A DNA stretch of 64,000 nt from Aporrectodea caliginosa (taxonomy: Eukaryota > Annelida > Clitellata > Crassiclitellata > Lumbricidae): the NCBI GenBank assembly GCA_020284085.1, contig JACEVL010000094.1, forward strand, positions 186,001-250,000. Direction: 5' to 3'. The translations under genes were made by a program, and so were the position numbers. The notes below the pieces were generated by a model. That model ran no database searches, had not been told where the DNA came from, and saw nothing but the letters and a program-made list of their open reading frames with translations. Shown here one piece after another: positions 10,310 through 20,643 of the stretch (position 1 is its first letter; every line of letters begins with the position of its first letter).

Positions 10310-11720
10310 CTTTAATGAAAGAGTAAAAGCTGGACTGATAAAATAATTGTCTGCCGAAATGGAAGTTGGATTGATGAAACTAGTTATTTGCTAAAATAGA
10401 AGATGGATTGATGAAGAAAGCGTGTAGTTTTGCATGGCAAGTTCAACGTTGGTCGAATACAATTGACGAAAATAATTCACGAAAATAATTCCTTCTAAAT
10501 AGAAGTGGGATTGATTAAAATAATTCTAGGTTAAATTGAAGTGGGATTGATTAAAAGAATCTAGCTTAAATAGAACTGGATTCACTACCGTTTGCATGAA
10601 AATCATTGAAATTATTATAATTAAAGGTAATCCGGTAGTTTAGGTTGGTAAATTATTTGAATATCTTCAATGCCGTACTTGATGTTGGTAAGTAAGCACT
10701 CTACCTATGTCCATTATAACTATCATCCATCCCGCTTTCATTTCATGGAGAATTTTTTTCATCGATCCAGCTTCCATTTAAATTTGTAACGTTTATAAAA
10801 AAAAGGTAATCTATCGTTTTAGCGGGTTTAATTATCGGCCATTGCATGGGTTTCAGCGTTTGGTCGTAAACAAGTTGGATTGACGAAACGAATTCTCGCT
10901 AAATAGAAGTCGGATTGACGAAAATAATTTTTAATGAAATAGAAGTGGGCCCGATGAAAAGAATCTTGCCTAAAGAGAAGCTGGATTGATGGAAAATAAT
11001 TCTTACTTAAATAAAAGTTGTTTTGATGAAAAATAATTCCTGCTTAAATAGAAGCTGGAGTGATGAAACGAATTTCTGCTTAATGGAAGCTGGATCGATG
11101 AAAAGAATTCTCACCAAAGTAGAAGCTGGATTGATGAAAAATAATAATGCTACAAATACCAAATAATTAAACCCGCTAAAACGATAGATTACCAAAAAAA
11201 TTACCAACCTACACTTCGGTAAAGTCGTAGTTTACGTTGCTAAAATATTTGATATTGTCACTTAAACATCGAAGCTGGATTGATGAAAAAAATTGTTTCC
11301 CTAAATGGAAGTGGGATTGATGAAAACATTCCTGTGTTCAAATTTGAAGTTGGATTGATCGAAATAATTTTTTCCGTAAATAGAAGCTGGATGGATGAAA
11401 TAAAGTTTTCGATTCAATAGAAGCTGGATTGATGAAAATAATTGTTTCCGTTATTAGAAGCTGGATCCATGAGAACACGTCTTTGCTTAAATAAAAGTTC
11501 CATTGATGAAAAATATTTATTTCATCAAATAGAAGATGGATTGATAAAAGTAATTTTTTCCAATTAAATGGAAGTTGGATTGATGAAAATATTTCTCGAT
11601 GAAATGGAAACTGGATTGATGATAGTTAACATGCACATAGGTAGACTGCTTACTTACCAACGTCAAGTACGGCATTGAAGACATTAGAATAATTTAGCAA
11701 CGTAAACTACGACTTTACCA
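10310..11720 (+). repeat. M36 minisatellite in nested inverted repeats
   Basis: About 30 units with core GAAGCTGGATTGATGAAAA plus an A/T-rich spacer (period 36-38 bp). An outer imperfect inverted repeat of about 85 bp pairs 10626-10710 with 11635-11719. An inner perfect 31-bp inverted repeat beginning GGTAATCTATCGTTTTAGCG pairs 10805-10835 with 11163-11193. The arrangement looks like one inverted-repeat element nested in another, both filled with the same minisatellite. Confidence 0.8.
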
Positions 11721-11739
11721 CTACGGGTTTACCCCAGTC

Positions 11740-12140
11740 TACAAGCCTGTATACAGGAGGAGGGCGACGTTAATGATCTCTGCTATCACACAGTGTCGTT
11801 AATGTGAAGCTAAGTTAAGCTCTGTGATCGCCTACGAGAGTCAAACATTAACCTCGAAATATTATTACATTAGCAACAGCAACAATGATCGAGTTTTGCA
11901 TTACAACCTTTTCAATGATTAAAAGACAATATGGCAAAATTATATAAAACAAAGTGATAAAATCTTACCAGTTAATGTATTATTAGCGATGCGTTTCAAC
12001 GACATTCTTAATTTAACTTCCATCCCTACAAAATGGCGAGCGATTAAAGAGTTAGGTTCAGGAGATACTGAAGCTGACTGGAGGAAGTATATTCTGCCAT
12101 CTAGTGAGTAGCTTAGAGTGCAACCTCAACTAGCTAAAAA
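11740..12140. repeat. far end of block shared with 54350-54745
   Basis: Aligns with 54350-54745 in the ZNF-C block, including 'aaaatcttaccagt' and 'ctgccatctagtgag' landmarks. It opens with a minus-strand D1 dispersed repeat (11740-11805). No coding signal. Confidence 0.65.
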
Positions 12141-12234
12141 ATTATCAAACATGAAACACCTTCGTTTTGGCAGCACGCAACTTTCCTACCGCTAGGGGTC
12201 TCAGAGGACAGACACCAATAAATTCTAAAAATAA

Positions 12235-12330
12235 CTCACGTAATGTAACAAAGATCATTAGCGTCGCCCTCCTCCTTTATTGAGGCTTGGGACTGGCACT
12301 GACAGAGTACTAGCAGTGGCGGAGTAAATT
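12235..12330 (+). repeat. D1 dispersed repeat
   Basis: About 100 bp containing ATTAGCGTCGCCCTCCTCC, then 'aggcttgggactggcac'. At least a dozen copies occur in the window: 11740, 13455, 15030, 20085, 22045, 34000, 36620, 36840, 43045, 43205, 51640 and 54340. The class is not known to me. There is no tRNA head and no coding capacity. Confidence 0.75.
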
Positions 12331-12416
12331 CTGGTAATGAAACGCAGTTGCTGAATTCATAGCATTGGAAGACAGCGAGTTAAAGGTCTCTAAGACGAGC
12401 ACTGTATCAAAAATTG

Positions 12417-13388
12417 TTAACCCTCGGGCTACCAAGGGGGGTTATTACGACCCCCCCTAGGTTTTTTGCTTCGAAAATTTGTTCCATGTGGAATATAATT
12501 TTGATAATTTAGGTAGCTGTGGCAGGATAATTTGCGCACATTTCGAGGTAAACATCCTTGTGATATCTCACGCCATTCAAAAGTTACACCCGATATACCC
12601 GAGGTACCAGAGGGGGTTGATACGACCCCCTTCGTTTTTCGTCTATAGCGTACTCAGTTTTCTTCCTGGAAGAGAAACAAATATACTATTCTTTAGAGGG
12701 AACACAGGGCTTCATTTGCATACTTACATGTTTGTCTTTTGAAAACCGGAAGTGATCAAAATAAATAATAATACCCGTAACATGCGTGAAAAATGGCTGA
12801 ATGGAAGGACTCCCCCCCTTAGTTTTTTGTCTCTAGCGTATTCAGTTTTCTTCCTGGAAGAGAAACAAATATACAATTCTTTAGAGGGAATGTAGGGCTT
12901 CATTTGCATACTTACATGTTTGTCTTTTGAAAACCGGAAGTGGTCAAAATAAATAATAATACGCGTAATCTGTGTGAAAATGGCTGAATACAGCTTCACA
13001 ATGTAAAACCGATATATTTGTATGGATTATATGTATGGATGCATATTTATACGTATATAACAATGTGTAGGTATGTATTTGTGTATCTTGGATGCATAGA
13101 TCAGTTTCAAAACACACATAATCTTATATTTGTTTATCCAAAAGTAAAAAATTTACGCAATTATATAAAATATCGCTAATTATTGGTGCCTTTGTTAAAA
13201 ATTATGTAATTTCGATGTGCATTCACATAATGTACAACTAAATATACCATTTTGTGCAGAAATGAATGCTGAATCCAATGCTGTATTACAAGTTATGATA
13301 TGTGAAACCAAACACGAAATCCAGGGGGTCGTCTCACCCCCCCCTTGGTAGCCGATGTCGCAAAAAACCTTGGTAGCCTCAGGGTTAA
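12417..13388. mobile_element. TTAA-flanked MITE, piggyBac-like (copy 1)
   Basis: A 964-bp element (12421-13384) bounded by TTAA on both sides. Termini are CCCTCGGGCTACCAAGG and the complement of CCCTCAGGCTACCAAGG. TTAA target duplication with CCC termini is typical of piggyBac. Each end carries G-run/C-run palindromes, doubled at the left end about 180 nt apart. An internal block of about 170 bp is present twice. It has no transposase ORF. The second copy (61225-62188) is inverted and has the same length. Confidence 0.88.
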
Positions 13389-13454
13389 GCGAAATTTTGG
13401 TCTGCGTAGGCCTTTTAACTTATTTTCTAATTAGATATATTTTTTCTGCGTCAT

Positions 13455-13955
13455 AAGAAAGATAACCAGCGTCGCCCTACTTTAGGGGCCGTCCATAAAG
13501 TACGTCACGCTATTTTTGACCATTTTACCCCCCCCCCCTGTCACAAACTGTCACAAAACTCCGACCCCCCCTAAAGTACGTCACACTAATACTTCCGAAA
13601 GCCGAAAGCAAGGCTATACATAAACAAGGCTTCGCAACAGCATTATTACTAGCGCTCCTAGCGAGAGGAATCGTGAACAACACATTCAGGAGATATGCAT
13701 TTCATGCTATTTTGACATAAAACTAATTAAAATGTTTCAGAAAATTTTTGAAAATTATTTTTAAAGCTATGCAATTCTACTAAAAAAATAAAAATAAATT
13801 ATAAATAAAATTTAAAAAAAATAAATGTGTGACGTCACACATGGCCTGACCCCCTCCCCCTGTCACAAACTGTCACACTTTCCTAAACCCCCTCCCTCCT
13901 GGAGCGTGACGTACTTTATGGACGGCCCCTTATCCAGGCTTCAGACTATCACCAC
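13455..13955 (+). repeat. D1 repeat split by a MITE
   Basis: The D1 repeat runs 13455-13484, is interrupted by the MITE at 13485-13929, and resumes at 13930 with 'ttatccaggcttcagact'. Intact D1 copies elsewhere supply the empty target site. Confidence 0.8.
13482..13932. mobile_element. Harbinger-like MITE with TTA target duplication
   Basis: The element at 13485-13929 (445 bp) has termini GGGGCCGTCCATAAAGTACG and the matching inverted copy ending GACGGCCCC. It is flanked by TTA at 13482-13484 and 13930-13932. A 3-bp TTA TSD with G-rich termini fits PIF/Harbinger. The interior holds two C-run/TGTCACAAACTGTCACA motifs in near mirror positions and no coding region. Confidence 0.8.
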
Positions 13956-13959
13956 CCGA

Positions 13960-14970
13960 GTGTACGTTAGTCCCCGGCGCCGCCGCCATCCGCCGCCGCC
14001 GCCAGTCGCTAAGCCCTCAAGTCGAAGTCAGTCGCTAAGGCTATCGACTGGACCAAGTCACCGCCGCCGCCGCCGCCGCTAAGCCCTCAAGTCGAAGTCA
14101 GTCGCTAAGCTATCGACTGCTATCGACTTTGTCCACTTAATATATCAGCAGTTATTTATTTACTACCTTACTGTCTACCCAGTACTACTTACTTACTTTA
14201 CTAGATATACACTAACTTCCAAGGAGTCCATATTTACACTTAGGCTACTATCAACCACCGAAGCCTAATATAAATTATGTCGATGCTGTCAACAGTCAGA
14301 TTTTTCTGTCACGTTATCTCACGTGGCGCACTATTGAAAATGGCGTCTTTTCGAATAAAACGTTGCGTTGAAAATACGTACGCTGGTTTCGGTGTCTTTA
14401 AACACTGTACAACTAAAGATGATTCCTGAAAAATTGATAATAGGCCTATATGTTTGTGAAATTAGGGAAAATAGGCGTCCATTTGCCCTTTCGAGAGAAA
14501 TCCGGTGTTTGGGTCCATTTTAGCGAATTACTTGCCCCTAAGTCTGTGTGAGACATACATGTACTTACAATATTATAGGCGTACTAATATAGGCAGACTT
14601 GAATGCTGAATGCTTTAGTTTCTTATCTGATTTAAATGTAACGCGATAAGGGTTGGATAATTTTGACTTGGTTGGTGTATAGGCCAATATTTGCTATTAA
14701 TGTTCATGTACCAACGCTTTATTTGGCCACAAACCGTAACGTGCAGCGAAACGTGACTTTACAGTACGCCGTAAAATGCATTTTATTGTTAGGTAACTAA
14801 TAGAGGTACCCAAGAAGTCGATATCAAGTCTTTAAGTCAGTCAATAAGCCTAAGCGACTTAGTCAGTCGATAAAGCAAGTGACTTGGTCAAGTCAGTCGC
14901 TAAGTCAGTCGCTAACTCTCAAAGTCAGTCGCTAACGCTTCTGTTAGCGACTCCGGGGACTAGTGTACGT
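13960..14970. mobile_element. non-autonomous hAT element with 8-bp TSD
   Basis: The element at 13968-14962 (995 bp) starts TAGTCCCCGG and ends CCGGGGACTA. It is flanked by perfect GTGTACGT duplications (13960-13967 and 14963-14970). Both subterminal regions are packed with copies of AGTCGCTAA in either orientation, a layout seen for hAT transposase binding sites. The left side also carries (CCG)n runs. No transposase frame is present. Confidence 0.88.
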
Positions 14971-15029
14971 CGGTGAACGAGATTTTCTTTCATGGTCAGG
15001 CCTACGCATTTGAGAGACGCTGTGTCACA

Positions 15030-15330
15030 GAGTAAAATGGTCAGCGTCGCCCTTCTTCATTAAGAAGTCTTAGCACTGGCGCTACCCTACGACTGGCAGA
15101 GGATCGGTCTCAGTACCACCTCTCCCACCCTCCCTGTCTCTTCCCCTATCCGTGTCTCTGCTCTTCTTCAGAAATGCATTCTGCCCTTCTCCGAGTATCG
15201 TTGCCTCTTTCTCTTTCTCTGTCTCTCCATCTCCCTCTGTCCCTCCCTCCCTCTCTCTCTCTCGCTGTGGCGTATGTACCTCCGATATCCTACATGGAAT
15301 GGGGGTTAGTGGTTAGAGTGCTGTTCTTTA
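15030..15330. repeat. D1 repeat and CT-rich low complexity
   Basis: A D1 copy lies at about 15030-15100, followed by a CTCT-rich stretch (about 15115-15270). Frames here give Leu/Ser-rich artefacts only. Confidence 0.6.
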
Positions 15331-15600
15331 AAATGTCCGCTCCACTTGCGCCCTCTAGCCAACGCAACTATATAGTGAGTACACTGTTAGTAGGAATATT
15401 ATAAAGGGAACTAATTCGTCTTATAATCTCTGTGCGTCATTCTAAGTAGGCCAATTGGTTTCCTGTTCAGCAAAGGATTCGTGTCAAATTGGGTCTCACA
15501 GCTAGTAAACCATGGTAGCCTACTCTCGACGCTAAAAATGTCGTTAAAACCTCGATAATGCAATGCAGTCCTTGGAAACCTTTAATAGGCTTTTGACCAA
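15330..15600 (+). pseudogene. LINE C-terminal relic (family shared with 31480 and 36320)
   Basis: Aligns with 36300-36560 and 31470-31640. Conserved landmarks are 'taattcgtcttataatc', 'ttcctgttcagcaaagga' (equivalent to the 'LHWxPVQQRI' segment of LINE RT C-termini) and a 3' 'acctttaata'. Frames are broken. Confidence 0.5.
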
Positions 15601-15839
15601 TATTATAAATTATTGTTCAATTTCGCTCTATCGGTAGATTTGTCGATTCACCAAGCCAATTGAATGTAAGACGAGAACCACGTCAACGGCCTTGGAATCC
15701 GCTAGGTTCAGCTAAACAATTAATAGAATAACAGCAACCCAAAGTACGCCTACAAAATACGTTGCCAGCAACCCATTTGGGTGCCATCGAATTTATATGA
15801 GTATGCTGGGATGGAATTTATATCCAATTTATGTTATAG

Positions 15840-15912
15840 CCGGGCTGCGAGGTGGTCCAACGGTTAACGTACTCAACTGTCAGCCGAGAGGACGGTGGAT
15901 CAAATTAGCCGC
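15840..15912 (+). repeat. tRNA-like head, possible SINE fragment
   Basis: A box A-like TGGTCCAACGGTTAACG lies about 30 nt upstream of a degenerate box B-like GGTGGATCAAAT. The acceptor stem does not pair well and box B lacks the GTTCGA core, so a functional tRNA is unlikely. Confidence 0.35.
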
Positions 15913-16183
15913 TAAGGTTCACTGATGAAGAGTGACGCACTCATCTTTCCGTCTGGATTTCCATCGAAGTCCACGAGCGCATCGTCTTCGAGCTCAACCT
16001 CTATAAGAACATCCGCATGGAACAGGCACAGAGGACCTCTACCCAGCTGAAAACCTCCATGGCTATACAACATCCGGTTCGAAAGCCTATACAGTTGAGT
16101 TCCATCCACCAAGCTGGATGAAGAGCAAAAGCTGGATCGTCGGATATCCAGGTTCTCTTTCGTACAACCACCAACGCCCTTGG
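15912..16183 (-). CDS. candidate orphan terminal exon, unknown protein
   Basis: A minus-strand frame ends at TAG 15912-15914. A strong acceptor-like TCGTTGTTTTGCAG (plus 16184-16197) precedes it, and an in-frame stop lies about 10 codons before that acceptor. The roughly 90 residues are non-repetitive and balanced in composition, including 'GVGGCTKENLDIRRSSFC' and an acidic 'VELEDDALVDFDGNPDGK'. I do not recognise the family. It could be the last exon of a gene with distant exons, a captured host exon inside a transposon, or chance. It stands out because most frames nearby are repeat artefacts. Confidence 0.3.
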
Positions 16184-16302
16184 CTGCAAAACAACGACCA
16201 CGAATTCAACCGTTTCGGTTGACTGACGAAGCGTGACGCTTGGTCCTCTACAGTTCTTTATCTGCTGTATCCACGGCGGAGCAGGAGGTCAAAGTCCTCT
16301 GG

Positions 16303-16609
16303 AGGTCAACCAGTGGCGGCGCCAGGGGGGGCTAGGGGGGAGCTAAGCCCCATCAGCAGCGGCTTAGACCCCCTAAAAATAGGGAAATCAATGCAAATTG
16401 TGGCTCAGCCCCTCCAACCAGCCCCCCTAATAAAAGTGCAAAGTGATTGGGGTGTAAGGTGTAAGGGTAGTAGGGTGGAAAAATGAGGCTTAAGGGAAGA
16501 ATTGTTAATGGTAAAAGAACTAAAAATAGAAGAAAAGCAAAAAAAATTTTTTGGCATAAAATCTTAGCCCCCGCAAATCTGAAATCCTGGCGCCGCCACT
16601 TAGGTCAAC
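16303..16609. mobile_element. short hAT-like MITE
   Basis: The element at 16311-16601 (291 bp) has termini CAGTGGCGGCGCCAGG and CCTGGCGCCGCCACTT. It is flanked by AGGTCAAC at 16303-16310 and 16602-16609. The last base differs from the perfect inverted repeat. The interior has G- and C-runs and no coding frame. Confidence 0.85.
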
Positions 16610-16734
16610 GGAATTCAGTGCATTATAGATCGAACCGAGGTTGTCCTTATGAAGATTGGACAGAGATGCCCGGTCTGCTCAGAGTTGCCAAAAGACACGA
16701 GTATAATGCAGGTTTTGATTAAAAAAACCGGTCA

Positions 16735-16843
16735 TTTCATAAATCAATCGACCAATCAATGCATTAATCAGACAAACAAATATAAACAAATCATGCAGCC
16801 AGTCAATCAATCATTCAAGCAGTCAATCAATTGGTCTGTCATT
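16735..16843. repeat. degenerate (AATC)n tract
   Basis: Decayed AATC/CAAT tetranucleotides immediately left of the TTAA element at 16848. Confidence 0.6.
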
Positions 16844-18734
16844 TTAACACTAGAAGCACCGAAGGGGTCAATCTGACCCCTTTTGGTTTTTAGCGGAACG
16901 CACCTCGGCCCCAGATATAGCCAGAGTCCTGTAATTTTATGACTTTTCCTAACTTCGTAGGGTATACCCTCTGCCAAAATTTGAACTCAGGGGGATTCAC
17001 AATTTCTGAGATTTTTGCTGTTCTACCTTTAAGCACCAAGGGGTCAATCTGACCCCTGTTTCAGTACTTGCATATCAGGCTTACGCATTTCTTGTTTTTT
17101 ATTCAATAATATTATATATCAAAGCTAATTACGTAATAAATGTGAGAAGAGAGGAGATCTGGTGAGAGGAGGGAGATCTGGTGAGAGGATAGGATCAGAT
17201 CTGGTGAGAGAAGAGGAGATTTGGTGAGAGGAGAGGCGATCTGATGAAAGGAAAGAAGATCTGGTCAGAGGAGAGAGAAGATCAGATGAGAGGATAGGAG
17301 ATCTGGTGAGAGGATAGGAGATCTGACGAGAGGAGATGAGATCTGGTGAGAGAAGAGGAGATGGAGATCAGGTGAGAGGATAGGAGATCTGGCGAGAGAA
17401 TTAGAGATCTGGCGAGAGGAGAGGACATTTGGCGATGGGAAAGAAGATCTGGGGAGAGAAGAGGAGATCTGGTGAGAGGATAGGAAATCTGATGAGAGGA
17501 TAGGCGATCTGGTGAGAGGAATGTAGATCTGGTCAGAGGAGAGATCTGGCCAGAGGATAGTAGATCTGGCGAGAGGAGAGGAGATCAAGTGAGAGGATAG
17601 GAGATCTGGCGAGATAATTAGAGATCTGGCGAGAGGAGAGGACATTTGGCGATGGGAAAGAAGATCTGGGGAGAGAAGAGGAGATCTAGCCAGAGGATAG
17701 TAGATCTGGCGAGAGGAGAGGAGATCAAGTGAGAGGATAGGAGATCTGGCGAGAAGGATGATTTGATGAGAGGAGCGAAGATCTGGTTAGAGGAAAGGAG
17801 ATCTTGTAAGAGGATATCTGGTGAGAAAAGAACAGATCTGGTGAGAGAAGAGGATATCTGGTGAGAGAAGAGGATATCTGGTGAGAGGAAAGGATATCTA
17901 GTGGGAGAAAGAAGATGTGGTCAGAGGAGAGATCTAGTGAAAGGATAGGAGATCAGGTGAGAGGGTAGTAGATCTGGTGAGAGGAGAGGAGATCAAGTGA
18001 GAGGATAGGCGATCTGGCGAGAAGAAGGATGACTTGGTGATAGGATATCGGGTGAGAGGAGGGAGATCTGGTGAGTGGAGAGAGATCTGGTGAGAGCAGA
18101 ATAGATCCGGTGAGAGGAGAGAGATCCGGTGAGAGAAGACTATATTTGGAAAGAGGAAAGGAGATCTGGTGAGAGGAAGGAATATCAGGTCAGAGGAGAG
18201 AGGAGATCTGGTCAGAGGATAGGAGATCTGGTGATAAGATAGGAGAGTTTTCTGGTGAAAGGAGAGGAGATCTGATGAGAAGATAGAAGATCTGGCGAGA
18301 GGAGAGAAGATCTGGTGAGAGGGGAGATCTGGTGAGAGGATAAAAGATTTGGTGAGAAGATAGTGTGAGGTCTGGTGAGAGGATAAGAAATCTGGTGAGA
18401 GGATAGACGATTTGGCGAGAAGATAGGGTGAGATCTGGTGAGTGGATAGGAAATTTGGTGAGAGGATAGGAGATCTGGTGAGTGGATAGTAGATGTAGTG
18501 AGAGCGGAGGAGGTCTGGCGAGAGGATAGGAGATCTGGTGAGAGGAGAGGATCTCCTATTATTCCATTCCAACTTACTTATTACACTTGTTTATGCTCAT
18601 GTAATTTATGTTAATAAAGTTGATAGTCAATTTAATTGAATTTGCAATTGACTTTGCATTATAAATTATTTGGGGTCAAAATGACCCCCTTGGTGCTTCT
18701 ATTAAGTTCGATTTCTCGGTGCTTCTAGTGTTAA
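16844..18734. mobile_element. TTAA-flanked element filled by a minisatellite
   Basis: The element at 16848-18730 (1,883 bp) lies between TTAA sites (16844-16847 and 18731-18734), with termini CACTAGAAGCACCGA and TCGGTGCTTCTAGTG. Behind the left terminus is the palindrome GGGGTCAATCTGACCCC, repeated at about 17041-17057. The right end has GGGGTCAAAATGACCCCC plus a duplicated GGTGCTTCTA motif. The core from 17140 to 18552 is a 20-bp minisatellite. TTAA target choice suggests piggyBac, though Kolobok also uses TTAA. Confidence 0.82.
17140..18552. repeat. 20-bp minisatellite, unit GGAGATCTGGTGAGAGGATA
   Basis: About 65 imperfect units, with higher-order duplication: a stretch near 17395-17480 recurs near 17610-17690. 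Minus-strand frames give SPLTRSPILSPDLL-type repeats, which are artefacts. The array lies wholly within the TTAA-flanked element. Confidence 0.92.
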
Positions 18735-18749
18735 AATAATCTCACAATC

Positions 18750-19215
18750 AGACATACATCAACATCGATTGCCGAAAGAGAGGCAGACAAAAGGAGGTAC
18801 ATATATAATCAGAAACAGATAGACAGATACAGTCGGCAGGACAGACATTCAGACAGACGGGCAGATTACGTGCGTTGCATGTAAAAAACGACAAAGGATG
18901 CCTGGAATTGCTACACAGACTGGTAGCAGACAGATAAAGAGACGAACGGATAAACACACAGACACACAGACGAACGGACAGATAGACGAACGAACAAACA
19001 TAGATACAGACAAATGAATAGGCAGACAGACAAACCATCGGACGGAAGAACGGATGGACCGACAGACAGAAAGATGGACAGATAGACATACACACAGATA
19101 AACAGATAGAAACTAACAGACAGACAGAGACGCAGATATAGACACGTACGGACAGACACGTAATCACGTATAGACAGACCCAGACAGATAACTAAACATA
19201 TAGACAAACAGCCAC
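18750..19215. repeat. degenerate ACAG/GACA tetranucleotide array
   Basis: ACAGACAG-type repeats with decay. The long minus-strand Cys/Ser/Val-rich frames are artefacts. Confidence 0.85.
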
Positions 19216-20643
19216 CATCCTCAGCAGCACTGATGCACGATGCAGATATTAGGAGGCATTGGATTAATGATGCAGGAGATGAGAGAACTTGATACCATTT
19301 CGTTTTTCTGTTTCTTCCTCGGGATTCAACCAAGGACCGTTCACATCAACTTTATTATAATATTATGACGCGAAGAGTGTGACGATCTGACGATAAAGCG
19401 AATTTACTGTGCGTTAATAGTCTCGGAAGAGAGCGTGTTAGAGGTGTCTAAGATGAGCGCTGTAATGTCACATGGAGCTTGAAATATTACACAGTGGAAA
19501 GACTGAGCTGTACCTCCTCTGATCCATTATCATTTGCAATGTCAGTCATAGAGCAATAAACGGAATGCTTCATGGATGTTGTGATGAGCTGTGCTTCCCG
19601 GGCTTTATGATCACTTAGCTCAAAACCGCTATTCAAAGAGACACACAGACAGACGGACAGACATACAGACATGAAGTTACAGCTCCCTGACAGTGTAGAC
19701 TTCCACCCAAAACTCTCCCAAATTTTAAGTTCATGTCCACATTCTCTTTCGATTTCTTTGGCTGAATGAATGGTCAATCGAGAGGTCGCGGGTTTAAATC
19801 CGGACCAGGGTGGAAATGTGTGCAAAGATTTCGGCTCCATCTGCTCCGCTTAACTAACTAAGCTGAAATGAGTACATTGACCACTGACCATACACGAGGA
19901 TCAACCGAGGGAGATGACAAGTCACACCTACTCTAATAACACTTCAGACACTTGGTCGACTCTTCCTGTTCTTCTTCGGGATTGAACCTGATGCTTTTAA
20001 AATGAACACATCACACAATAATACAAACCATTACGTAAAATACATCTGTCAATTTTCGGTGTAACGGCTAGATGTCGTAACGCCGATGCTTAGCGTCGCC
20101 CTCCCACCTTTTGCTGGTTTCTGACTGGCACCACTCGATGGTAGACAGATTAGCCATTGTTTAGCGACATCTTGTGGCTGCCAGGGCCCGTTAATGTGGA
20201 CATTACAGCAGGAGAGGGATGTGACGCATATTTATAACATCGTCTGGCACGTCTGCATGCGTGTGTAAGGTGTCTAAGACGAACAATTTATTATTGATTG
20301 TTTAACGACACCTTGTGGCAGCCAGGACTAATCATCAATATAATATTTCGGGTCCATTTGCGCCCCCTAGCTAACTCAGCTCTAATGAGTACACTGACCC
20401 TACACTCAATCAATCAATCAATTTCGTTTATTCACAACACCAAGCTGACAGGTCGCAACTTGTTACAGGTAACAGATAGGAAAAATTGTCTAAGCTCTGA
20501 CAGTTAGTTATTAAATGGTTAATGGGTTGAGATAGCAAATATTATCTCTGCTCTAACTAAAGAAGAATTAGGCTAGTGGCAATGTTAGTTAGGGCAACGA
20601 ACGATGGTAACCAATGTGGTATTATAGACAGCAGATAATGTAT
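19216..20643. other. repeat mosaic without genes
   Basis: Contains a 'gaggtgtctaagatgagcgctgt' tail (about 19440), a short ACAG run (about 19640-19670), a D1 copy (20085-20145) and two related 'tgtttaacgacaccttgtgg'-type copies (D2-like, 20150-20200 and 20290-20330). No coding frame is supported. Confidence 0.6.

Noticed and set aside
10310..11720. CRISPR-like array (repeat about 36 bp)
   Set aside because: There are no unique spacers: the whole unit repeats with drift, there are no cas genes, and the DNA is eukaryotic.
17265..18572. Minus-strand frames with SPLTRSPILSPDLL repeats
   Set aside because: Read-through of the 20-bp minisatellite; no start context and no conservation.
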